Positions 1-5,818 of a stretch of DNA of 9,070 bases are shown here, piece by piece; the first letter of the stretch is position 1, and the number at the start of each line of letters is the position of its first letter. Both the position numbers and the translations under genes were made by a program. The DNA is from CBDDRG01 sp051306415 (GTDB taxonomy: Bacteria; Pseudomonadota; Gammaproteobacteria; Pseudomonadales; Porticoccaceae). The stretch spans positions 1 to 9,070 of the forward strand of contig JBPPNE010000226.1 in NCBI GenBank assembly GCA_051306415.1. The letters are read 5' to 3'. The notes under the pieces were generated by a model. That model had not been told where the DNA came from, did not search any database, and saw only the letters and a program-made list of their open reading frames with translations.

Positions 1-3
1 CTC

Positions 4-2190
4 ATGACAAACCCCTGTACAGCCCCCGACACAAGCTCCCCCACACCCCCACACACAAGCCTCCGTTGTTTTTGCTACGTCCTGATCGGGGCCGTCGTCG
101 CATTCCATGGCCTTGCGACCGCTGCCGCCGACAGCGACACGATTATCGTCACCTCGATTTTTCGCAGCAAACCTATCGCTGAAGTACCCGCCAGCGTCAG
201 TGTTGTCGATGCCCGGACTATCCAGGATCGCCAAGCCCAGCATCTGGAGGACGTGCTGAACACCGCGCCCAATGTGAATTTTGCATCGGGCGCGTCCCGT
301 GGCCGTTTTATTCAGCTCCGCGGTATTGGTGAGCGCAGCGAGTTCACCGACCCGATCAATCCCTCGGTGGGGTTGGTCATCGACGATATCGATTTCAGCC
401 AGATCGGTGCTGCTGCGACACTGTTTGACGTGCACCAAGTGGAGATATTGCGTGGACCCCAGGGCACCCGTTTCGGCGCCAATGCCCTCGCTGGTATCGT
501 CAATATCACCAGCAACGATCCCACCGCCGAGTTCGGGAGCAGCATCGAAGGCGATGTGGGCAATTACGCCACCCGCAGCGGCGGCGGTGTATTGAACGGC
601 GCGCTGACCGAGAATCTACTCGGCCGCATCGCGGTGCAGCAATACCGCAGCGACGGCTTTATCGACAACGATTTTCTGCACCGGGATAACACCAACAACC
701 GCGATGAATTCACCGGTCGCGGCAAGCTGCGTTGGCTCGCCAGCGAGGATCTGACCCTCGATTTGACGGCGTTCTACGCCAATATCGATAACGGCTACGA
801 CGCCTTTTCCCTCGATAACACCCGCCACACCCTGTCTGACCAACCCGGGCGGGATCGCCAGGAGACCACGGCGTTTGCGCTCAAGGCGACCTGGACCGGC
901 AGTGACGCTTTTACGCTGCAAACCATAGCCACGCATTCGGATTCCAATCTGGCCTACGGCTATGACGAGGACTGGAGCTTCAACGGATTGTGCACCGGAG
1001 CGCCGTGCGCAGGGCAGGAGTACTCGTCCGCCGCCAACTTTCTGCGCGATCGCACCGGCCGCCGGCTGGAGTTGCGCCTGCTGTCCACCGAACAATCGCT
1101 GTTGTTTGGCAACACCGAGTGGGTTGCCGGTGTTTTCATTGATCACACCGACACGGCCCTTGACCAGCGCTTCTTTGATTTTGCCCTGAATCTTCCCAAC
1201 GCCCGCTTCGCCAGTGACTACGAGACTGACAATCGCGCGCTTTACAGCCAGTTGACCACCCAATTGAGTGATCGGCTGATTCTCACCATGGGCGGTCGCT
1301 GGGAGCGCTTTGAGGCTGATTATCGCGATAGCCTGAACATCGTGGCGACGCCGGACGAGGATCTCTGGGGCGGTCAGCTCAGTCTGCAGTATCTGCTCGA
1401 CGCTGACACTCAGGTCTATGCTCTGGTGTCCCGCGGCTATCGACCGGGCGGCGTCAATGGCGAGGCGCTGGGGCGGGCGGAGAAGAGCAATCTCGACCCG
1501 GATATCCGCGCGTTTCTGACCCAGCGACTCGAATTCACCACCGAAACCCTGGTCAACTGGGAAGTCGGTCTCAGAGGTAGTTACTTCGATCAAAGCCTGC
1601 TGACCCGGCTGTCGCTGTTCTACATGGACCGCAACGATGTGCAACTGCAAAGCTGGTACAACAAGGGGCCGTTCTTTATCGGCTATACCGACAATGCCGC
1701 CAGCGGCAAGAACTATGGCGCCGAGCTGGAAACCCAGTGGCGGTTCAGTGACCGCATCAAATTTTTTGCCAATCTGGGCTGGCTGGAGACCGAGATCGAC
1801 AACTTCCTCGTCAACGACCCTGCGTTGGGCTTCGTCGACAAGAGCGGTCGCGAGCAGGCGCAGGCGCCGCGCTATCAGTTCAATGTCGGCAGTCAGGCCC
1901 AATTGGGCGGGGGTTATTACGCCCGCGTCGAGATGGAAGGCAAGGACAATTTCTATTTCTCCGATAGCGACGACGAGGAATCCTGGGGTTACGCGCTGGT
2001 CAATGCCCGTCTCGGCTACCATGCCCGCCAGTGGGATTTCGCGCTCTGGGGCCGCAATCTGACCGACCGCGATTACCCGGTGCGCGGGTTCTTTTTCGGC
2101 AACGACCCGCGCAAGTTCTACGCCAATGAACCCTATTACCAGTTCGGCGAACCGCGGGTGATCGGCGCCACGGCCAAGTACAGCTTTTGA
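4..2190 (+). CDS. TonB-dependent outer-membrane receptor, probably for thiamine
   Basis: A 728-residue TonB-dependent receptor that would import a scarce ligand across the outer membrane using TonB-ExbBD energy. Residues 1-20 are a polar N-region, 22-38 a hydrophobic core, and an Ala-rich stretch near residues 38-42 is a plausible signal-peptidase site. DTIIVTS (45-51) resembles a TonB box. The plug domain runs from about 57 to 175 and contains the family motif VEILRGPQGTRFGANALAG (146-164). The remainder is a beta-barrel rich in alternating aromatic and polar strands, ending in the C-terminal phenylalanine (AKYSF) used for outer-membrane insertion. Length fits the family. ATG at 4 is the only ATG ahead of the signal sequence, but only three bases precede it, so its ribosome site and promoter cannot be judged. 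The thiamine ligand is inferred only from the three genes downstream; the family also imports siderophores, cobalamin and sugars. Confidence 0.93.
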   Translation: MTNPCTAPDTSSPTPPHTSLRCFCYVLIGAVVAFHGLATAAADSDTIIVTSIFRSKPIAEVPASVSVVDARTIQDRQAQHLEDVLNTAPNVNFASGASRGRFIQLRGIGERSEFTDPINPSVGLVIDDIDFSQIGAAATLFDVHQVEILRGPQGTRFGANALAGIVNITSNDPTAEFGSSIEGDVGNYATRSGGGVLNGALTENLLGRIAVQQYRSDGFIDNDFLHRDNTNNRDEFTGRGKLRWLASEDLTLDLTAFYANIDNGYDAFSLDNTRHTLSDQPGRDRQETTAFALKATWTGSDAFTLQTIATHSDSNLAYGYDEDWSFNGLCTGAPCAGQEYSSAANFLRDRTGRRLELRLLSTEQSLLFGNTEWVAGVFIDHTDTALDQRFFDFALNLPNARFASDYETDNRALYSQLTTQLSDRLILTMGGRWERFEADYRDSLNIVATPDEDLWGGQLSLQYLLDADTQVYALVSRGYRPGGVNGEALGRAEKSNLDPDIRAFLTQRLEFTTETLVNWEVGLRGSYFDQSLLTRLSLFYMDRNDVQLQSWYNKGPFFIGYTDNAASGKNYGAELETQWRFSDRIKFFANLGWLETEIDNFLVNDPALGFVDKSGREQAQAPRYQFNVGSQAQLGGGYYARVEMEGKDNFYFSDSDDEESWGYALVNARLGYHARQWDFALWGRNLTDRDYPVRGFFFGNDPRKFYANEPYYQFGEPRVIGATAKYSF

Positions 2191-2239
2191 TAATGACGGT
2201 CGTCTCCGGGCGACCCGTTGATCTCCATTTAATTTTTAC

Positions 2240-2245
2240 GGAGGA
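2240..2245 (+). promoter_or_regulatory. Ribosome binding site of the thiamine-binding-like gene
   Basis: GGAGGA lies 8 bases before the ATG at 2254 and is a near-perfect Shine-Dalgarno sequence. It favours ATG 2254 over the in-frame ATG at 2260. No convincing terminator is seen in the 63 bases after the receptor gene: only a 5-bp stem (2198-2202 with 2211-2215) with no adjoining T-run. Read-through from the receptor is therefore likely. Confidence 0.75.
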
Positions 2246-2253
2246 CCGCCACC

Positions 2254-2502
2254 ATGGTAATGACCGCAGAAATCAGCATGTACCCCTTCAACCTTGATTA
2301 CATCCCGGCGATCGATGAGTTTATTCATCAGCTTCACCAGCACTCGGGTTTGAAGGTGCAGACCTTCCCTACCTGCACGGTCGTCACGGGCGAACGGGAT
2401 GCAGTGATGACCGCACTCAACGAGGCCATGGCCCACAGCCAGCGCGCGACTGGCAAGGCGGTTTACGTCGTCAAATTCATTCCCGGCTACGCGGCGCTGT
2501 AG
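2254..2502 (+). CDS. YkoF/MTH1187-type thiamine-binding-like protein
   Basis: An 82-residue protein resembling a single ferredoxin-like domain of the YkoF / MTH1187 thiamine-binding superfamily. Visible hallmarks are the first strand AEISMYPF (5-12), a helix (about 17-31), the strand pair KVQTFPTCTVVTGE (34-47), a second helix from 48 to 65, and the final strand AVYVVKFIPGY (69-79). There is no signal peptide or membrane segment, so it should be cytoplasmic. Members of the superfamily bind thiamine or hydroxymethylpyrimidine, and YkoF is encoded with a thiamine-related ABC transporter in Bacillus. Here it sits between an outer-membrane receptor and a PnuC-type permease, and its stop shares a base with the next start. 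It may buffer, hand over or sense thiamine inside the cell, but the sequence does not show which. The family assignment is made by recognition, without alignment. Confidence 0.8.
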   Translation: MVMTAEISMYPFNLDYIPAIDEFIHQLHQHSGLKVQTFPTCTVVTGERDAVMTALNEAMAHSQRATGKAVYVVKFIPGYAAL

Positions 2503-3146
2503 TGGACGAACCCTTGCTACAACAGGCGTGGTCTTATGTGGTTATCGCAGCGAGCCAGGTCTCCGGCTGGGAGTTGATCGCGGTGATCCTCGCGCTCGCC
2601 TATCTATTGCTGGCGCTGCGGGAAAATCGCTGGTGTTGGCACTGCGCCTTCGTCAGCACCGCGATTTACACCGCGTTGTTCTGGCGAGTGAACCTGCTGA
2701 TGGAATCGGCGCTGAACATTTTCTATCTCGCGACCGCGGTCTATGGCGGGTGGCAATGGCGCGATGGCGGGGCGCGGGCACCGTTCCGGGTCCGGCGCTG
2801 GGGCTGGCGCCAGCACGGCGTGGCGCTGCTGTCGATCCTGGCGGCGACTGGCATCAGCGGGTATCTGCTGGCCAGCAATACCAGTGCGGCCTGGCCTTAT
2901 GTGAACTCGCTGACCGCCTGGGCCAGTGTCGTCACCACCTACATGGTGGCGCAGAAGGTGCTGGAGAACTGGTTGTACTGGATTGTCATCGACAGCGTCG
3001 CCGCCGGTCTCTACATCGACCGCGGTCTCTATCTGACCGCCCTGCTGTTTGCCGTCTACGTGGTGATCGTGGTGTTCGGATTCTTCGCCTGGTACCGGCA
3101 ATGGCGCGGCGACTTGGCGGGTGATGTCGTGGTAGACCATGGCTGA
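2502..3146 (+). CDS. pnuT: PnuC-family vitamin transporter, probably thiamine (PnuT type)
   Basis: A 214-residue integral membrane protein of the PnuC family, which moves unphosphorylated nicotinamide riboside, riboflavin or thiamine by facilitated diffusion, with later phosphorylation trapping the substrate. About seven hydrophobic segments are visible, near residues 22-40, 44-62, 68-84, 105-124, 133-152, 156-172 and 176-198. Family-typical stretches are LNIFYLATAVYGGWQW (71-86) and ENWLYWIVIDSVAAGLYI (155-172), followed by RGLYLTALLFAVYV (174-187). The start is GTG at 2502, whose G is the last base of the preceding TAG stop (TAGTG), so translation is probably coupled. It overlaps the kinase gene by 8 bases. 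Thiamine rather than nicotinamide riboside is inferred from the adjacent thiamine-binding-like protein and kinase; no nicotinamide gene is seen nearby. The family call is strong and the substrate call moderate. Confidence 0.88.
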   Translation: MDEPLLQQAWSYVVIAASQVSGWELIAVILALAYLLLALRENRWCWHCAFVSTAIYTALFWRVNLLMESALNIFYLATAVYGGWQWRDGGARAPFRVRRWGWRQHGVALLSILAATGISGYLLASNTSAAWPYVNSLTAWASVVTTYMVAQKVLENWLYWIVIDSVAAGLYIDRGLYLTALLFAVYVVIVVFGFFAWYRQWRGDLAGDVVVDHG

Positions 3147-3948
3147 CGGGTCGGCGGTCGATTGCGCGCTGGCGACCTGGCCGCGTTGGGGGCTGGAAGC
3201 CGCGCCGCGCCTGCTGCGGCAGTTAACGGGCGGACTGACCAATGCCAGTTACCTGCTGGAGACTCCGGCTCAGCGCCTGGTGTTACGGATCAATACCCCC
3301 GCCAGCGGTCGTCTCGGCATCGACCGCCGGCGCGAGCAGCGCATTCTCGCCCGCCTGGGCGCCAGTGGCATTGCGCCCCGGCTGCTGTTCTGTGATCCCG
3401 AGCTCGACATTCTGGTGACCGAGTATGTGGCTGGGCGGCACTGGCAGCCCGGCCAGGACTCCGGTGTCGAACAATGGCGACGCCTGATCAAGCTGATGGA
3501 CAGGGTGCACACCATTGCGGGCGCTATTCCAGGGTTCGATCACGCTGCTCAGGTGCGCGGCTATTGGGAGCTCTTGCACCAGGCGGGTTGGATGTCGGCG
3601 GCGGTTGCCGAGGCCTATGAACGTGTCGCTGGCCGTCTGGACCAGTTTCAGCGCAGCATCGCCGCGCCGGTGCTCTGTCACCACGATCCCAGTCCGCGCA
3701 ACATCATCGAGACTGGGGACGGCCGGTTGCTACTGCTGGATTGGGAGTATGCCGGCGCCGGCGCCGCGGTGGTGGACATGGTGGCGCTGGCCCGGGCCTG
3801 GGCAATACCGGATGACTTCTTGCTTCAATCCGCCGGCGTTGCCGATCGCGCAGTGATCGGGTTCGCCCATGACTTGATGGACTTCTACGACCGCGCTTGG
3901 TTTGCGCTGCGCGGACTACCGTATACGTCCGGTGACGTGCCGGTGTGA
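3139..3948 (+). CDS. APH/choline-kinase-fold small-molecule kinase, probably thiamine kinase
   Basis: A 269-residue cytoplasmic phosphotransferase of the aminoglycoside phosphotransferase / choline kinase superfamily. LTGGLTNASYLL (29-40) is the glycine-containing nucleotide loop, RLVLRIN (46-52) holds a strand with a possible ATP-contacting basic residue, and EQRIL (66-70) contains the expected early-helix glutamate. The catalytic loop is CHHDPSPRNII (180-190), with Asp183 as likely base and Asn188 for metal. LLLDWEYAG (198-206) gives the DFG-equivalent Asp201. This fits choline kinase and thiamine kinase (ThiK) relatives. At the end of a receptor/thiamine-binder/PnuC operon the simplest role is phosphorylating incoming thiamine to thiamine monophosphate, trapping it. 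ThiL elsewhere would then be needed to make the diphosphate. The start ATG lies inside the end of pnuT, an 8-base overlap. Choline or another amino alcohol remains possible as substrate. Confidence 0.8.
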   Translation: MADGSAVDCALATWPRWGLEAAPRLLRQLTGGLTNASYLLETPAQRLVLRINTPASGRLGIDRRREQRILARLGASGIAPRLLFCDPELDILVTEYVAGRHWQPGQDSGVEQWRRLIKLMDRVHTIAGAIPGFDHAAQVRGYWELLHQAGWMSAAVAEAYERVAGRLDQFQRSIAAPVLCHHDPSPRNIIETGDGRLLLLDWEYAGAGAAVVDMVALARAWAIPDDFLLQSAGVADRAVIGFAHDLMDFYDRAWFALRGLPYTSGDVPV

Positions 3949-3990
3949 AGCTAAAAAGCATTGACTAAACTGATTCCATTCATGGTTCGA

Positions 3991-4077
3991 CCCTTCGACA
4001 GGCTCAGGACTCACCAAGAGCGGAATCCATAGGTTGCCGTTCGTCCTGAGCTGCGCCTGTCCCGAGCTCGTCGAAGG
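3991..4077. repeat. REP-like intergenic palindrome
   Basis: This is an imperfect inverted repeat in the 219-base gap between the kinase and DedA genes. CCTTCGAC (3992-3999) pairs with GTCGAAGG (4070-4077), and CTCAGGAC (4003-4010) pairs with GTCCTGAG (4043-4050). The left arm is the familiar 'CCTTCGACAGGCTCAGGAC' unit. The right arm is longer: its reverse complement holds GAGCTCGGGACAGGC followed by GCAGCTCAGGAC, so it looks like a variant with an extra segment. Such units are dispersed in many proteobacterial genomes and often create spurious reading frames with SPEPVEG-like peptides on the opposite strand. It may form a hairpin that protects or ends the upstream transcript, but no T-run follows. 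The rest of the gap (3949-3990, 4078-4167) shows nothing recognisable. Confidence 0.75.
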
Positions 4078-4167
4078 ATCGGTGGACGTGTTCAGGGCAT
4101 CTCTACCGCCCGCACCTTTCTTGCTGTTAGCATGGCCGCCACCACCCAGAATAGCTGACTCACCGCC

Positions 4168-4803
4168 GTGGAATTCATAGATTTCATCCTGCACGTCGAC
4201 CGCCATTTGATCGAGTTCATGACTAGCTACGGGCCCTGGGTCTATGGTCTGCTGTTTGCCATCGTCTTTATTGAAACCGGGGTGGTGGTTATGCCGCTGC
4301 TGCCCGGTGACAGCCTGCTGTTTGCCGCCGGCGCCATTGCCGCCACCGGTGCACTGGACCCCTGGGTTCTCACCGGACTGTTGTTCACCGCCGCCGTCGT
4401 CGGCGACAATTGCAACTACTTCATCGGCCGCCATATCGGGCAGCGGGCTTTCACCCTGCGATCGCGCTGGATCAGACGGGAGTATCTGCTGGATACCCAG
4501 GCCTTTTTTGTCAAACACGGCGGCAAGACCGTGATCATCGCCCGTTTCATGCCCATTGTGCGCACCTTCACGCCCTTCATCGCCGGCGTTGGCGCGATGC
4601 GCTATCCGCGCTTTCTCGGTTTCGATATTACCGGCGGCGCGCTCTGGGTCGGCAGTTTCGTCTGGCTCGGCTATTTTTTTGGCAGCATGCCGGTGGTGAA
4701 AGCCAATTTCACTCTGGTTATCTTCGCCATCATCGGCGTCAGCCTGTTGCCCGGCGTCATCGTCTGGGTGCGGCGTCGGCTGGCGCCGAAACATCCGGCC
4801 TAG
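4168..4803 (+). CDS. DedA-family inner-membrane protein
   Basis: A 211-residue polytopic membrane protein of the DedA (SNARE-associated / VTT) family, linked to undecaprenyl-phosphate or phospholipid recycling and to proton-motive-force-dependent envelope homeostasis. FIETGVVVMPLLPGDSLLF (34-52) holds Glu36 and Asp48, GDNCNYFIGRHIG (79-91) follows, and IIARFMPIVRTFTPFIAG (123-140) holds Arg126 and Arg132. These correspond in order and spacing to the essential acidic and basic residues described in E. coli YqjA. Hydrophobic segments near 25-58, 65-82, 122-145, 153-172 and 180-200 fit re-entrant and transmembrane helices. The GTG start at 4168 has no clear Shine-Dalgarno; Met18 (ATG 4219) is an alternative, but GTG gives the family-like N-terminus and YqjA-like residue numbering. 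It has no evident functional tie to the thiamine genes. Family certain, substrate unknown. Confidence 0.9.
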   Translation: MEFIDFILHVDRHLIEFMTSYGPWVYGLLFAIVFIETGVVVMPLLPGDSLLFAAGAIAATGALDPWVLTGLLFTAAVVGDNCNYFIGRHIGQRAFTLRSRWIRREYLLDTQAFFVKHGGKTVIIARFMPIVRTFTPFIAGVGAMRYPRFLGFDITGGALWVGSFVWLGYFFGSMPVVKANFTLVIFAIIGVSLLPGVIVWVRRRLAPKHPA

Positions 4804-4858
4804 CCCTGAGCCGCGAATTCCTCATCCATCCTCAACAACGATAATCAGGAGACACCCG

Positions 4859-5410
4859 ATGAGACTGTCAAAGCCCCGTATCAATCCCCTCGACGAAGCC
4901 GAATGGACGGCAGCGCAGCGCAAGGTGCTGGAGCCGATCAAGCAGAACCAGCCGTTCTACAACGTCCTCGGCACCCTGTCCCGCCACTGGCCGGCGGTGG
5001 AAAAATTCACCGTCTGGGCATATCACGTCATGGGCGAGACCTCGACGCTGCCGCCGCGGGAGCGGGAGATCCTCATCCTCCGCGTCGGCTGGCTGTGTCA
5101 GGCGGAGTACGAATGGGGCCAGCACGTGGTGTTTGGCCGTCAGGTCGGATTGACTGACGAGGAAATAGCGCGCATCAAGGCGGGGCCCGATGCCACGGGC
5201 TGGACGTCCCTTGAAGCTGCGCTGCTGCGGGCGACGGACGAACTCCACCACGATTCTTTCATCAGCGACAGCACATGGGCGGCATTGAGCCAGCATTACA
5301 ACACCACGCAGTTGATGGATGTGGTGTTCGCGGTGGGTCAGTACCATCTGGTGTCGATGGCGCTGAATACCTTCGGCGTGCAGCTCGACAAGGGCGTGGC
5401 CGGGTTTTGA
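4859..5410 (+). CDS. Carboxymuconolactone decarboxylase (CMD/AhpD-like) family protein
   Basis: A 183-residue all-helical protein of the CMD / AhpD-like superfamily. LPPREREILILRVGWLCQAEYEWGQHVVFG (64-93) is the diagnostic core: a helix leading to Cys80, Glu83, Trp86 and His89. LTDEEIARIKAG (98-109) and a second helical half ending FAVGQYHLVSMALNTFGV (157-174) follow, as in other members. True AhpD proteins have a CxxC redox pair; here only Cys80 is present and the second position is Glu83, so a classical disulfide reductase role is unlikely. This CxxEYEW..H form is common among uncharacterised CMD proteins near oxidoreductase genes. The ATG has a good ribosome site, CAGGAG at 4847-4852. It lies 55 bases after the DedA gene and could be co-transcribed with it. 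The reaction is not predictable from sequence. Confidence 0.87.
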   Translation: MRLSKPRINPLDEAEWTAAQRKVLEPIKQNQPFYNVLGTLSRHWPAVEKFTVWAYHVMGETSTLPPREREILILRVGWLCQAEYEWGQHVVFGRQVGLTDEEIARIKAGPDATGWTSLEAALLRATDELHHDSFISDSTWAALSQHYNTTQLMDVVFAVGQYHLVSMALNTFGVQLDKGVAGF

Positions 5411-5428
5411 AGACCTGAAACCGGTAAC

Positions 5429-5456
5429 GGCGGGCGGGTGCCATGCGCCGCCCGCC
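5429..5456. terminator. GC-only hairpin after the CMD gene, possible weak terminator
   Basis: GGCGGGCGG (5429-5437) and CCGCCCGCC (5448-5456) form a perfect 9-bp all-GC stem with a 10-base loop, starting 19 bases after the CMD stop codon. No T-run follows, so it is not a canonical intrinsic terminator. It might pause polymerase or stabilise the mRNA end. It sits immediately before the ATG of the broken gene at 5463 and could mask that gene's ribosome-binding region. Confidence 0.4.
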
Positions 5457-5462
5457 AGTGCA

Positions 5463-5818
5463 ATGACAGCCTTCGAATACGAACACAACATTCCGCAAGC
5501 GGCCGAGTTCGTCAACGGCGGCTACCAGCTCATCGCAATTAAAACCCGCTCGATTGTCGGCAGGGACATTCTCTACTGCCTCGGCGAGGCGCTGCTCGAC
5601 AATGCCTGTTGCGGTGAGACCGGCCTGCTTATGCACTGGTGATCGGTGAAGTCGTCGCCTATCAATCCCGGCTGACAGATGCTGGCCGCGTCGTGTCCCT
5701 CGTCAAAGCCATCGACAGCGAGATATGCGAAGCGGAGATCCGCAGGTTGTTACTCGCGACGGAAGCAGTTTCCACCGTCAATTTTTATACGCAGCCTCGA
5801 ATGCCTGCGAGCACTTAA
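5463..5818 (+). pseudogene. Frameshifted small conserved protein gene with a Cys-Cys motif
   Basis: Two reading frames join into one plausible protein of about 118 residues. From ATG 5463 the frame encodes 59 residues, including GRDILYCLGEALLDNACCGE (33-52), and stops at 5642. Another frame, entered near 5630, continues YALVIGEVVAYQSRL and ends at 5818 after EAEIRRLLLATEAVSTVNFY. One missing base near 5625-5630 (GGCCTGCTTAT) would fuse them as ...CCGETGLL-YALVIGEVVAY.... From memory this resembles an uncharacterised bacterial and archaeal family with pattern 'Y.LGEA..D..CCG..G..Y.LVPG.V', a VSxVxPI-like segment and a terminal QVNF; this is recognition, not an alignment. No Shine-Dalgarno precedes ATG 5463. 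The TGA at 5640 overlaps a GTG at 5639, so two coupled small genes is a formal alternative. A sequencing or assembly error is also possible. Function unknown. Confidence 0.55.

Noticed and set aside
1..60. TPP riboswitch for the thiamine operon
   Set aside because: Expected upstream of the receptor, but only three bases precede its start codon; no THI-box-like sequence was recognised elsewhere in the window.
616..2022. 468-codon open frame on the - strand
   Set aside because: It is the antisense shadow of the TonB receptor in GC-rich DNA; it has no domain-like sequence or ribosome site, and the + strand protein is unmistakable.
2198..2215. Terminator between the receptor and the thiamine-binding-like gene
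   Set aside because: Only a 5-bp stem with an 8-base loop and no directly following T-run; the operon layout argues for read-through.
3916..4794. 292-codon frame on the - strand
   Set aside because: It is antisense to DedA and runs through the REP-like palindrome, giving the spurious peptides SPEPVEG and DPSTSSGQ typical of that repeat.
5610..5645. Programmed ribosomal frameshift joining the two halves
   Set aside because: No X-XXY-YYZ slippery heptamer or obvious downstream stimulatory structure; a one-base deletion is simpler.
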